NCBI GenBank assembly: GCA_963746185.1
Contig: CAVVAE010000004.1
Location: forward strand, 248,001 to 312,000
Direction: 5' to 3'
From: CAVVAE01 sp963746185
GTDB lineage: Bacteria; Actinomycetota; Actinomycetes; Propionibacteriales; Nocardioidaceae
Length of the DNA: 64,000 nt
Part shown: positions 32,541 through 41,897 of the stretch, one piece after another
Layout: each line of letters opens with the position of its first letter
How positions within the stretch are numbered: position 1 is the first letter of the stretch
Notes under the pieces: model-generated
What the model saw: only the letters and a program-made list of their open reading frames with translations
Databases searched by the model: none
Told to the model about the DNA's origin: nothing
Made by a program: the position numbers and the translations under genes

Positions 32541-33740
32541 ATGACCGCCACCACCCACGACTCAAGTCGCCTCCCGGCCCGCTTCATCCCGGCCGATTGC
32601 AATCTCGACGACTTCGTGGCCGTCGTGTCCGCGCCGACTATCGAGGCGGACTACCCACACGCAGACGCGGTCGTCGATGGCGTGATCACGTATGACTCCG
32701 TCGCGCTCCGAGCAGCGACTGCGGACGCTCACGACCTGCAGGCGGTCCAGGCCGAGTTGGTGCACGCGCTCACTGAAGGCCCAGGCATCGTCGTCTTCAA
32801 GGGGGCCTACGACGACGTCGCCGTGGTCGACCGGGTTACGGCCGCTTTCGACGCGATGATCACCAACCAACACGCCTCGGGAACCGTGGCGGGTGACCAT
32901 TTCGCCAAGCCGGGAACCAACGACCGCGTCTGGAACGCGCTGGAGAAGCTCGCCGTGCGCGACCCCGAGGCATTCGTCGACTACTACGGCAACGACATCC
33001 TCGCGCTGGTCTCGACCGCCTGGCTCGGGCCCGGCTACCAGATGACGTCGCAGGTCAACGTCGTACGCCCGGGAGGGGTCGCCCAGGACCCGCATCGCGA
33101 CTACCACCTCGGCTTCCTCAGCGACGACGCCATCGCTCAGTACCCGAGCCAGGTGCACCTGCTCTCCCCTGCGCTCACGCTGCAGGGCGCCGTCGCGCAC
33201 ACCGACATGCCGGTCGAGAGCGGCCCGACGATGTACCTCCCCCACTCGCACAAGTACGCGCCCGGCTACCTCGCCTGGCGGCAGCAGGAGTTTCGCGACT
33301 ACTTTGCACGCCACTACGTGCAACTGCCGCTGACGAAGGGCGATGCGGCATTCTTCAACCCGGCCGTCTTCCACGGCGCGGGCTCGAACGTCTCGGCTGA
33401 CGTGCAGCGCTGCGCCAACCTGCTCCAAGTCTCGTCGGCGTTCGGCCGCGCGATGGAGACCGTCGACCGCGTCAAGACGTCGAAGGCCGTCTACCCGGTA
33501 CTCGTCGAGCGCAAGGCTGCGGGTGTGGCCGCATCGACGCTCGCCAACGCAATCGCCTGCGCCGCGGAGGGCTACCCGTTCCCCACCAACCTCGACCGCG
33601 ACCAGCCCATCGGCGGTCTCACCCCGCTCGCACAGACCGAACTGCTCGCGCAGGCCCTGGACGAAGACTGGCCCGCCGACCGGCTGAACGACGAACTCGA
33701 CGCCTACGCCGGCCGCCGGCGCACAGACGATATTGGGTGA
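32541..33740 (+). CDS. Phytanoyl-CoA dioxygenase (PhyH) family protein
   Basis: This 399-residue protein belongs to the Fe(II)/2-oxoglutarate PhyH superfamily. The iron-binding HxD is in QDPHRDYHLGFL, and the distal His is in FFNPAVFHGAGSN, with a later Arg (VQRCANLL) placed to hold 2-oxoglutarate. Members hydroxylate acyl-CoAs, amino acids or small osmolytes. The divergent LacI regulator suggests that the substrate is a sugar-like compound. Start ATG 32541 follows GAGGAG. It converges with an amino-acid permease gene 21 bases beyond its stop. Confidence 0.85.
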   Translation: MTATTHDSSRLPARFIPADCNLDDFVAVVSAPTIEADYPHADAVVDGVITYDSVALRAATADAHDLQAVQAELVHALTEGPGIVVFKGAYDDVAVVDRVTAAFDAMITNQHASGTVAGDHFAKPGTNDRVWNALEKLAVRDPEAFVDYYGNDILALVSTAWLGPGYQMTSQVNVVRPGGVAQDPHRDYHLGFLSDDAIAQYPSQVHLLSPALTLQGAVAHTDMPVESGPTMYLPHSHKYAPGYLAWRQQEFRDYFARHYVQLPLTKGDAAFFNPAVFHGAGSNVSADVQRCANLLQVSSAFGRAMETVDRVKTSKAVYPVLVERKAAGVAASTLANAIACAAEGYPFPTNLDRDQPIGGLTPLAQTELLAQALDEDWPADRLNDELDAYAGRRRTDDIG

Positions 33741-33761
33741 CCACTCTCGACGAGCGCGTCG

Positions 33762-35192
33762 TCAGCCGTCGAGCTCATCGATATTGCGGAAGCCTGTCTT
33801 TTTCGCTTTCGCCCCACGGTTGTAGAGCCAGGTCATCAGCCAAAGGACGATACCGACCGCCAGCAGCCAGGCAGCAACCTTGTACTGCGTCTGCTGCTCC
33901 GCGTCCCGCGCCCATGGGCCAGTCATGAAGGCACAGAGCAGGGCGCCGAGGATCGGGAGGAACGTCGGAGCCGTGAAGTGCTCATGGTCGACGTGGTGGC
34001 GACGCAGTACCAGCACGGCGATGTTGACCACCGTGAAGACGGCGAGCAGCAGCAGCGACGTGGTGCCTCCGAGCAAGGCGACACCATCCTCGTCGAGCCT
34101 CAGCACGACGTAGCAGATCAGCCCGACAGCGATCAGCGTGGTGAAGACGATCGAGACGTACGGCGTCCGGCGCTCCGGGTGCACCTTGCCGAGAACCGGC
34201 GGCAGCACCTCTTGCCGCGCCATGCCATAGAGCAGCCGGCTGGCCATCAACATGTTGATCAGCGCGGAGTTGGACACCGCGAACAAAGCGATGAACGGGA
34301 AGATCTTGTCCATGGGAAGGCCGGGCGCCCCGGCCTGGACGACCTGGACAAGTGCTTCGGGCAGTTCGTCGTTGGTCAGGTCGCCTACGGGCACGAGCGC
34401 AACCGCTGTGATGGACACCAGTACGTAGATCGTGCCGGTGATCCCGAGAGCAGTGAGCATGATCTTGGGGAAGATTCGTGCCGGGTCCTTCGTCTCCTCG
34501 GCCATGTTGACGGAGTCCTCGAACCCCACCATGGCGAAGAACGCCAGTGTGGTGGCGGACGTGACGGCGAAGAAGGCGCTCTTGCCTTCCTCTGACGCGA
34601 AAACGGTGACCTCGGTGAAGTCCGCCCGACCCTGCGTCACGGCGTACAAACCGATGAAGATGATCATCAGTAGCCCCGAGAGTTCGACCAGGGTGAGCAC
34701 CACATTCGCCTTGACACTCTCGCCGACCCCCCGCAGGTTCACCACACCGATGACCGCCATGAAGCCCAGCGCGATGAGAAGCATCACGCCGCCGTTGATG
34801 TCCAAGCCGAGCTCGAAACCGTCGTTGACGAAGCTGGCGAACGCCTGAGAAGCGGTCGATGCCGAGGTGATTCCCGAACACATGACAGCGAAGGCAACGA
34901 TGAACGTGAAGAAGTGAACGCCGAACGCCTTGTGGGTATAGAGGGCTGCGCCGGCCGCCTGCGGGTACTTGGTCACGAGCTCGAGGTAGGAGCACGCCGT
35001 GATAGTGGCGACGATGAACGCCCCGAGGAACGGCGCCCACGCCGCGCCGCCGACCTTGCCGGCGACGTCACCGGTGAGTGCATAGACACCCGTGCCGAGG
35101 ATGTCTCCGACGATGAACAGCAGCAGCAGCTTCGGGCCCATCACCCGCTTGAGCTCTGGCTCTCGGGTGCGGTCGATAACCGTGTCGCTCAT
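33762..35192 (-). CDS. APC family amino-acid permease
   Basis: This 476-residue protein has about 12 transmembrane helices. The first helix carries the APC motif GDILGTGVYALTG, and the loop GFEDSVNMAEETKDPARIFP after helix six matches the family consensus (F-x-G-x-E-...-AEE-x-KNP). Substrates are amino acids or polyamines. Start ATG 35192 has GGAGG seven bases upstream; a longer open frame adds a non-hydrophobic leader. It is the last gene read towards the PhyH-like gene, and its neighbour on the other side is an MMPL transporter. Confidence 0.9.
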   Translation of the reverse strand: MSDTVIDRTREPELKRVMGPKLLLLFIVGDILGTGVYALTGDVAGKVGGAAWAPFLGAFIVATITACSYLELVTKYPQAAGAALYTHKAFGVHFFTFIVAFAVMCSGITSASTASQAFASFVNDGFELGLDINGGVMLLIALGFMAVIGVVNLRGVGESVKANVVLTLVELSGLLMIIFIGLYAVTQGRADFTEVTVFASEEGKSAFFAVTSATTLAFFAMVGFEDSVNMAEETKDPARIFPKIMLTALGITGTIYVLVSITAVALVPVGDLTNDELPEALVQVVQAGAPGLPMDKIFPFIALFAVSNSALINMLMASRLLYGMARQEVLPPVLGKVHPERRTPYVSIVFTTLIAVGLICYVVLRLDEDGVALLGGTTSLLLLAVFTVVNIAVLVLRRHHVDHEHFTAPTFLPILGALLCAFMTGPWARDAEQQTQYKVAAWLLAVGIVLWLMTWLYNRGAKAKKTGFRNIDELDG

Positions 35193-35280
35193 CGCTAACC
35201 TCCACGACGGTAGGTCCGGGTGCTGAGTACCCACCCTTGTGGAGGCGTCCGAGTCGTGCAACCGATGGCACCCGGTCGGA

Positions 35281-37416
35281 TCAGCTCTTCAGGACGCCCT
35301 CCTTGGCGGGCTCCTCGACTTTGGCGGTCGTGTCGTCCCCATGGCCAGGCCACCACGCGGCGTGCCCGATGAGTGCGGTGAGTGCCGGGGTCAGGAAGAG
35401 CGCCATCACGAACGCGGCCATGGCGATGCCGACGGAGAACGAGAATCCCATCGACTTGAAGAACGTGCCCTCGGCAAGCATCAGCGAGGCGAAGGTGCCG
35501 GCGAGGATCAGGCCGGCGGCCGCGACCGTCGGACCGGCATGTTCGATCGCCTTGGCGGCAGCTGGCCGTGGCTCGAGCCCTCCCCGTGCCTCTTCCCGCA
35601 GACGCGCCACCATCAAGATGTTGTAGTCGGTGCCCAGCGCCACCACGAAGAGGTAGATGTAGATCGGCAGGATGAAGATCAGCCCCTGCTGTCCCAGCAG
35701 CTCCTGGAAGACGAGCACGGTCGCGCCCAGGCTGGCGGTGAAGCCCAAGCCCACCGACAGCATGAGGTACAGCGGCGCGACGAGACTGCGCAGCAGCAAC
35801 GCCAAGATGATCATGATCAGCAGCGCCGCGACCGGGAAGACCACCGAGTAGTCACGCGCCATCGCGTCGTCGAGGTCGACGAAGATCGACGTGGTGCCGC
35901 CGACGAAGGCCTCGGTCCCGTCGGGCGCGGCCGAGTGCGCGGTGTCGCGCACAGGACCCTCAACGTTTTCCAGCGCCGCGTCGGACCCGGGGTCATCGGA
36001 GAGGACGACCGTGAAGACCGCGACCTCGTCGGTCTGGTCCGCCAGCACCGACGACGCGACCCCAGGCGCTGAGCCGAGGTCGGTGGCATACGTGTTGAGC
36101 TCGGCGTCGTCGAGTGGCTGACCGTCTGTCGAGCGCAACAGCACCGTCGTCGGGTCGGCGGCACCACTGGGCTCGCCCTTCTCGAACGTGATCAGCGCCT
36201 GTCCCGACTCCGTATTCTCGGTGCTGCTGTCGGAGAAGTCGAAGGTCGGGTTGAAGCCGAGTGCGAACAGCGACAAGACGGCGAGCGACCCTCCTGAGAC
36301 GACTGCGTAGCGGAAGGGGTGCTTGGCCACCGACCGCCCGATGGCGCGGAACCGAGTGGCTTCGGGCTCGACCATCCACTTCTTCGACGGCCAGGCGATG
36401 ACCCTTGGCCCCAGAACTGCGACGAGAGCGGGGACCAGCGTCAACGCCGCGAGCACGGCCATCGCGACCGCGATCGCCAGCGCCGGTCCAATCGAGCGGA
36501 AGATGCTCAGGGACGACAGCACCATCGCCATGAAGGCGATGATGACCGCCCCGCCGGCCGAGGCGATCGCCTCACCGGCCCGCTCGACCGCGTGGGACAC
36601 CGCGCCTCGACCATCGAAGCCCAGCCGGAGGGCCTCCCGATAACGGAACAGGAAGAACAGGATGTAGTCGGTCCCGATGCCGAACAGCACAATGAACAAG
36701 ATCACCGAGATGGAGCTGTCGGCCTTGAGATCGAACACCTCGTTCGCCACCGCGATGAGCCCGTTGGCGCTCGTCCCGACCAGGGCGACCGTCAGGATGG
36801 GCAAGGCGCACGCGATGACGCTACGGAAGATCAGCGCGAGTAGGACCACGATGAGCAACAGGGTCACGATGCTGACCACGACCAGCGCCTGCTCAGACGA
36901 CTCCTGGGAGTCCAACGACTGGGCCGCCGGGCCGGTGACGCCCGAGTGGAGGTCGGTCTCGTCAACCAGGGGCTCGAGGTCGGCGCGCAAGTCCCGAGCG
37001 TCCTCGATGGCAGTCGGGTCAAAGGCGTTCTTGTCCGGCTTGACCTGGACGAAGATCGCCTGCACCAAGCCGTTCTCCGAAACCGGGGCTGCGGCCGCAT
37101 TACCGAGGTTGTCGTAGCTCTTGGTGTTGAGCTGCTCGGCGATGGATGACACCTCGGCCTGGTCGTCCTCAGTCAGCTTGTCGCCATCCTTGCGATCGAA
37201 GACCACGATCGCACCGATCTCACCGCGCTCAGGGAAGGCTTCTTGCTGCACGGTAAGAGCCTTGACGGACTCATAGTGGCTGGGTAGGAACTCCGACTGG
37301 TCCTGGGTGGACTGCAGCGCGGGGGCAGAGATGGCGATGACCACGGCGGCCACGATCCAAGCGGCGATGACCCACCAGCGGGCGCGGACGACGAACTGAC
37401 CGAGAGCAGCGAACAT
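35281..37416 (-). CDS. MMPL family RND transporter
   Basis: This 711-residue protein has the 12-helix MMPL layout with two extracytoplasmic domains (about residues 40-190 and 390-530). A helix-rich half carries the family pattern (GIGTDYILFFLFRYREALR, then a matching ALGTDYNILMVARLREEAR in the second half), whose Asp-Tyr pairs form the proton relay. MMPL proteins export lipids, siderophores or drugs. The C-terminus is short (about 25 residues), as in the smaller actinobacterial types. There is no adjacent lipid synthase, but a TetR-type regulator is also lacking, so the substrate is open. Confidence 0.9.
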   Translation of the reverse strand: MFAALGQFVVRARWWVIAAWIVAAVVIAISAPALQSTQDQSEFLPSHYESVKALTVQQEAFPERGEIGAIVVFDRKDGDKLTEDDQAEVSSIAEQLNTKSYDNLGNAAAAPVSENGLVQAIFVQVKPDKNAFDPTAIEDARDLRADLEPLVDETDLHSGVTGPAAQSLDSQESSEQALVVVSIVTLLLIVVLLALIFRSVIACALPILTVALVGTSANGLIAVANEVFDLKADSSISVILFIVLFGIGTDYILFFLFRYREALRLGFDGRGAVSHAVERAGEAIASAGGAVIIAFMAMVLSSLSIFRSIGPALAIAVAMAVLAALTLVPALVAVLGPRVIAWPSKKWMVEPEATRFRAIGRSVAKHPFRYAVVSGGSLAVLSLFALGFNPTFDFSDSSTENTESGQALITFEKGEPSGAADPTTVLLRSTDGQPLDDAELNTYATDLGSAPGVASSVLADQTDEVAVFTVVLSDDPGSDAALENVEGPVRDTAHSAAPDGTEAFVGGTTSIFVDLDDAMARDYSVVFPVAALLIMIILALLLRSLVAPLYLMLSVGLGFTASLGATVLVFQELLGQQGLIFILPIYIYLFVVALGTDYNILMVARLREEARGGLEPRPAAAKAIEHAGPTVAAAGLILAGTFASLMLAEGTFFKSMGFSFSVGIAMAAFVMALFLTPALTALIGHAAWWPGHGDDTTAKVEEPAKEGVLKS

Positions 37417-37555
37417 AGTCAGAACGCTACCGAAGCCGTTCTACGGCCAAGCTGCTGGATGGCCTTGCCACCATCCCGCTGATTGCGCCTGTCGAAGTCA
37501 CCGGCGTCTCGACAAGGTCGACTTGGACGGCGTCGCCGATTACCGCTGAAGAGGC

Positions 37556-38591
37556 TTATCCCAGCGGAAACTTCACGATGAGCTGGTCGTCGTACCGGTC
37601 GCCCAGAGATCGTCGCCAACTCCGAGGACGTCACCGCCGCTCTGGAACTGTGGCGCGTCGACGGTTTCGACGATCTCCTGCCCGGCCGGGTCGATGTGCG
37701 TGAGGAACGGCCGACCGGCATTCCGCACCCACACGTCGGTGTCAGACGCCCACACAAACCCTTCTAGACCAGGCGTCGCGTCGTACACGGCGACGACCTC
37801 CAGGGTCTGCGGGTCGATCTGAGCAGTGCCGCCACTGAATCCGACCCGGACCGTGTCAGCGACAGCGGCACGGGTCGGGCCGTCAAACGGAACTTCTCCG
37901 ATGACCGTCGCGAGATCAGGGTCAACGAGCACGACCTTCGCGTCGGTCGGGCAGACAGCGACAAGTAACGTCTCCGACCCGGCGAGGTCGGTGCAGAACG
38001 CCCCGAGGTCGACACTCGTCACGACCGTGCCGTCGGACGAACGCCCATCGAGGGTCCGGCCGTCGCCTCTGATCGTCCAGAGCAGCCCGGCAGACCGCGG
38101 CAGGGATATCTGGTCGCCGAGAATGGAGTCGCGCACCTGCTTCTGAGCGGAGTTGTCGCGAGGGTTGATCGGAAGCAGCCGATTGGGACCGGCGCATGTC
38201 CAGATGAGGCGGTCATCGGCACCGAGCAAGCCGCAGGGCGGCACGGCAGAGTAACCAGTGTCGATCGAGGCGATCTCTTTGCCGCCATCCGGGTCGATCC
38301 GCAGCACTTTGCCGTCGTCGAACTTCACCATATCGAGCCGAACGCCGACACGATGTTGTCCGGGTCGCCGTTGCGCCGCGACACGCTTGCGTCGAGGTCA
38401 GCGAAGGAGAGATTCTCGGCATCCTCCGCGCCAACCGCCGGCGGAAGCGACGTCGCCTCGGTGGAGCTACCAGACGCCGTGCCCGGAGAGCGCGAGGTTG
38501 AGCCCTTGGCGTCGCTGCTGTCGTCGGAGTCCCCGGTGCACCCAGCGCAAAACAGGGTTGCCAACGTGACAGTAGCCAGAGTCCGCCGCAT
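37556..38591 (-). pseudogene. Beta-propeller lipoprotein with two frameshifts
   Basis: The first frame (38591 to 38325) encodes a signal peptide with lipobox FCAGCTG and a Ser/Thr linker and ends at SAFGSIW. The next frame (from 38331) continues as VKFDDGKVLRID with NHL/PQQ-like propeller repeats to 37573. Inserting one G near 38332 joins them as GSIWVKFDDG. Near 37600 a second missing G would change the tail from GTTTSSS to GYDDQLIVKFPLG and end at TAA 37558-37556. With both fixes the protein is about 345 residues. Its role is unknown; it precedes a GH20 gene on the other strand. Confidence 0.6.
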
Positions 38592-38697
38592 GAGTCCTCC
38601 GAGGCTCTCGCCGATCCAGTTACCTCTACGACTTACACGCGAATCGTGGTGCGAGTCAGCGCCGGACGAAGGACACGGCCGCCATATCCCGGAGCTC

Positions 38698-38726
38698 TTG
38701 ACAGGTCTAGACCACAGATTTTACGT
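38698..38726 (+). promoter_or_regulatory. Promoter with DasR-type (dre) operator
   Basis: TTGACA (38698-38703) is directly followed by the perfect palindrome GGTCTAGACC (38704-38713), embedded in ACAGGTCTAGACCACA. This matches the core of the dre consensus (TGGTCTAGACCA) for DasR, the N-acetylglucosamine-responsive GntR regulator of Streptomyces, at 11 of 12 positions. The -10 region (TTTACG/TTACGT near 38720-38726) is at normal spacing, so the operator sits between the promoter elements, where it would block transcription. The GH20 gene starts 38 bases downstream. Confidence 0.75.
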
Positions 38727-38763
38727 TTGAACGGAACTCCCAGCGCCCCCCGAGGAGGACCAC

Positions 38764-40419
38764 ATGACGCACGCACCCAGCACCTCCACAACTGAAGGGC
38801 GATCGTGGCCGCTCGCCGCTCACCCACCTGCCGCCTCCCCCGGGAGACGCAAGACGTTTATTGTGTCGGCTGTGCTGAGCACCATTGCCCTGCTGGCCTC
38901 AGCTCTTGCCAGCCTCCCGGCCGAGGCAGGCCCACCGGGCCACGCGAAGGCCCCCTCAGTCATTCCGGCTCCGACGTCCATGGTCGTGGCGCCTGGGAAG
39001 CCTTTCGCGCTCAAGCACTCGACGCGGATCCAGGTTGGCTCGGACTCCCCCGGCGTACTCGGCGCAGCCAACGCCCTTGCCGACGTCCTCCGGCCATCGA
39101 CCGGCTACCCCATCCCGGTGAGCCGCAAGCACGGCCCGCCGGCACCCAAGAGCATCCGCCTAGAACTCGGCAAGTCGCCGGGCCTCGGTGACGAGGGCTA
39201 CCGACTCGACGTCACCTCAGGAGCCATCGTCATCCGCGCGAAGACCGCCGCCGGACTCTTCTACGGCGTGCAGACCCTACGCCAGCTGTTCCCGAGCAAG
39301 GTCGAGAGCGACACCGTCAAGCCTGGCCCGTGGAACGTGTCGGGTGTCCATGTCACGGATACGCCGCGCTTCGCTTGGCGCGGCGCGATGCTTGACGTCG
39401 CGCGACACTTCTTCAGCGTTGGCGAAGTCAAGCGCTACATCGACCTGCTGGCGGCCTACAAGATCAACGTGCTGCACCTGCACCTCGCCGATGACCAGGG
39501 CTGGCGCATCGAGATCGACAGCTGGCCGCGGCTTGCCACCTACGGTGGCAGCACGGAGGTCGACGGAGGCCCAGGTGGCTACTACACCAAGGAGCAGTAC
39601 GGCGACCTGATCGACTACGCCCAGCGGAACCACATCATGGTCGTACCCGAGATCGACATGCCGGGTCACACGAACGCCGCACTCGCGTCGTACGCCGAAC
39701 TGAACTGCGACGGCGTGGCGCCACCGCTCTACACCGGGACCGACGTGGGATTCAGCTCGCTCTGCATCGACAAGCCGATCACCTACCGCTTCATCGACGA
39801 CGTTGTACGTGAACTCTCCGCCATGACGCCGGGACCGTACATCCACATCGGCGGCGACGAAGCTCACTCGACAGAGCACGCGGACTACGTCACCTTCGTC
39901 AACCGGGTGGAACCCATCGTCCAGGCGCACGGCAAGCAGATGTCTGGGTGGGAGGAAATCACCGGCGCCGACGTGGGTTCTTCCTCCGTCGCGCAGCACT
40001 GGTTCGACAAGCCCGAGGCGGCAGACGCCGTGGAGAAGGGCATGAAGGTCGTCATGTCGCCGGCCCAGAAAGCCTACATCGACATGAAGTACGACGAGAA
40101 CACCGAACTCGGCCTTTCGTGGGCGGGTTTCACCAGTACGCGTGACTCCTACGAGTGGGATCCCGGCTCCTGGGCTGAGGGTGTCCCGGAGTCATCCGTA
40201 CTGGGACCGGAGGCCCCGCTGTGGAGCGAGACCCTCGAAGACATCAACGACATCGAGTTCATGGCCTTCCCGCGGATGGCCGGTATCGCCGAGCTCGGGT
40301 GGTCCCCTGCACAGGGACGCTCCTGGGATGAGTACAAGAAGCGGCTCGGCGCCCAAGGACCGCGTTGGGATGAGCTGTCGGTGAACTACTACCGCGATCC
40401 GGAGGTCCCGTGGCAGTAG
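38764..40419 (+). CDS. Secreted beta-N-acetylhexosaminidase (GH20)
   Basis: This 551-residue protein has a signal peptide at about residues 28-58 (KTFIVSAVLSTIALLASALASLPAEA). A GH20b-type domain precedes the catalytic TIM barrel, which starts near FAWRGAMLDVARHFF. The catalytic Asp-Glu pair is in HIGGDEAHS, and the substrate-stabilising Trp/Tyr motifs (LHLHLADDQGWRIEI, DMPGHTNAALASY, PLWSETLED) are intact. It releases N-acetylglucosamine from chitin or glycan chains outside the cell. The dre-type operator in its promoter and a GntR gene downstream make it part of an amino-sugar response. An AGGAGG-like site precedes the ATG. Confidence 0.95.
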   Translation: MTHAPSTSTTEGRSWPLAAHPPAASPGRRKTFIVSAVLSTIALLASALASLPAEAGPPGHAKAPSVIPAPTSMVVAPGKPFALKHSTRIQVGSDSPGVLGAANALADVLRPSTGYPIPVSRKHGPPAPKSIRLELGKSPGLGDEGYRLDVTSGAIVIRAKTAAGLFYGVQTLRQLFPSKVESDTVKPGPWNVSGVHVTDTPRFAWRGAMLDVARHFFSVGEVKRYIDLLAAYKINVLHLHLADDQGWRIEIDSWPRLATYGGSTEVDGGPGGYYTKEQYGDLIDYAQRNHIMVVPEIDMPGHTNAALASYAELNCDGVAPPLYTGTDVGFSSLCIDKPITYRFIDDVVRELSAMTPGPYIHIGGDEAHSTEHADYVTFVNRVEPIVQAHGKQMSGWEEITGADVGSSSVAQHWFDKPEAADAVEKGMKVVMSPAQKAYIDMKYDENTELGLSWAGFTSTRDSYEWDPGSWAEGVPESSVLGPEAPLWSETLEDINDIEFMAFPRMAGIAELGWSPAQGRSWDEYKKRLGAQGPRWDELSVNYYRDPEVPWQ

Positions 40420-40505
40420 TCGGCAGATACGCCTGACCTCAGCCTTGTCGGGAGCCCGCGGCGATCTTCGGCGTCGCCGTCGGCTTCCGACTGCTGGGCT
40501 GAGGC

Positions 40506-41228
40506 ATGATGATCGCGATGACTAGCCAGCCAGGCACCGCGAAGCACGTCGCGGTGCGCGACCGCCTACGTGAGATCGTCCTCGAGCTCGCGCCGGGTGA
40601 CCCGTTGCCGGCGGAGCGCGCGCTTGCCGAGCAGATGGGCGTGGCCCGGATGACCGTCCGCCAGGCCGTCGCCGGCCTTGCACGTGAGGGACTGGTGCGC
40701 AGCATCCATGGCCGGGGGAACCTCCGGTCGCCGGACCCTCTGCAGCTTCGAGTCAGGTTGGGCTCCTTCGCCGACGCGCTGCGTGAGCATGACCTCGAGC
40801 CGATGACGCGGACTCTGGAATGCGGCCTCGACGACAATCCTCCGCAAGAGGTCACTGAGTTCCTCCGGCTCGACGACGCCCATCGCCCCTTGCGCTTGCG
40901 GCGGATCAGGTTCGGCAACGGCCTACCGCTCGCGCTGGAGCGCACCTGGCTGCCCGCGACATTGGTGCCGGAACTCACCGAGGACGCACTGACGGGAAGC
41001 CTCTACCACTTCCTCGAGGCCCGAGGACTGCTACCGGACTCCGGGGAGGAGTCTGTTGTGGCGGACCTTCCGGACACGCACGAGGTGCAGCTGCTTCATA
41101 TCGCGGCGAGCAGACCTGTCCTGCGGTTGGTGCGCAAGGCGCTGCTCGAGGGCGAACCTGTCGAGTACGCAGAAGCCGTCTTTCCCGCGGATCGTTGGGA
41201 GTTGTGGTTTCCGCTGTCGCCAGAGTGA
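40506..41228 (+). CDS. GntR/HutC family regulator, DasR-like
   Basis: This 240-residue regulator has an N-terminal winged HTH (about residues 15-80: LREIVLELAPGDPLPAERALAEQMGVARMTVRQAVAGLAREGLV) and a C-terminal UTRA effector domain (about 95-235, with RIRFGNGLPLALERTWLP). This layout and the dre-type site upstream of the neighbouring GH20 gene point to a DasR/NagR-like regulator that senses amino-sugar phosphates. It is 86 bases downstream of GH20, so the two may be co-transcribed. ATG 40506 or the in-frame ATG 40518 may be the start. Confidence 0.85.
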   Translation: MMIAMTSQPGTAKHVAVRDRLREIVLELAPGDPLPAERALAEQMGVARMTVRQAVAGLAREGLVRSIHGRGNLRSPDPLQLRVRLGSFADALREHDLEPMTRTLECGLDDNPPQEVTEFLRLDDAHRPLRLRRIRFGNGLPLALERTWLPATLVPELTEDALTGSLYHFLEARGLLPDSGEESVVADLPDTHEVQLLHIAASRPVLRLVRKALLEGEPVEYAEAVFPADRWELWFPLSPE

Positions 41229-41296
41229 GCCGGCTCCCGTCCTCCGTGACGGCTCGGCTGCATCAGCTAGCGCCAAAGGGCAACGACGACTGCGGG

Positions 41297-41710
41297 TCAG
41301 TCAGGCAAGGCATCGAGGAACGGGTCCACCGCGGCGTCGTTCTCCGCCATCCCCCAGACCTCGGTCGCTTTGCCGTCGGTGATGTGGAAGATGTTGACGT
41401 ACTTCCACTCAGCGCTCGAGCCGTCACCAGCCGTCGCCTTGGCCGTTCCGAGCACGACGACGTGGTCGTCGCTGCCGAGGATGTCGTGAACATCCACCTC
41501 TGGCGGCGTGGACATCGCCTGCCCCTGGTGGGCTTGGAATTCGAGGACTTCGCGCTTACCCCGATAGGTGCCGGCCCACTTGCTGTTGCCTCCCACGTGC
41601 CAGACGATGTCGTCGGACATGTGCTCGTCCATCCATGCCATGTCACCGCTTTCGAACGCGGCGAGCCCTTCGCGGACGAGTTGTGCGTCCGGATGTTCAT
41701 GATGCGTCAC
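41297..41710 (-). CDS. SnoaL-like (NTF2 superfamily) protein
   Basis: This 137-residue protein shows the cone-shaped NTF2-like fold: an N-terminal helix LVREGLAAFESGDMAWMDEHM, the DDIVWHVGG strand, HDILGSDDHVVVLGTA, and a final strand KYVNIFHITDGKATEVWGM. Members are isomerases, cyclases or stress proteins with no conserved catalytic residues. A TCACCC-N5-GGGTGA palindrome lies 110 bases upstream and could be shared with the divergent gad operon. AGGAGG precedes ATG 41710. Confidence 0.8.
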   Translation of the reverse strand: MTHHEHPDAQLVREGLAAFESGDMAWMDEHMSDDIVWHVGGNSKWAGTYRGKREVLEFQAHQGQAMSTPPEVDVHDILGSDDHVVVLGTAKATAGDGSSAEWKYVNIFHITDGKATEVWGMAENDAAVDPFLDALPD

Positions 41711-41820
41711 GTCTGACCTCCTTGGTCCGTACGGCGATCTCGCCTCAGTTGTGTACCCCGGGATTCACGCGCCGTCCAGTAGGGCCGGACGGATCGGAGC
41801 ACCCTCGCGGAGGTTCGTGG

Positions 41821-41837
41821 TCACCCTTTCCGGGTGA
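41821..41837. promoter_or_regulatory. Palindromic operator candidate TCACCC-N5-GGGTGA
   Basis: TCACCC TTTCC GGGTGA lies 60 bases before ATG 41898 of the membrane-protein/gad operon and 110 bases before the divergent SnoaL-like gene. It differs from the 3016-3032 copy at one spacer base. Location and symmetry fit an activator or repressor site. Confidence 0.55.
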
Positions 41838-41897
41838 GTCGACATGACGGCCGTTGGCTGGACAGTGGTTCCCACACGCCCCGACGAAGGGAGCATC

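Noticed and set aside
35239..36072. Plus-strand open frame, 277 codons, rich in Arg, Asp and Gln
   Set aside because: It is antisense to the MMPL transporter and has no fold-like pattern.
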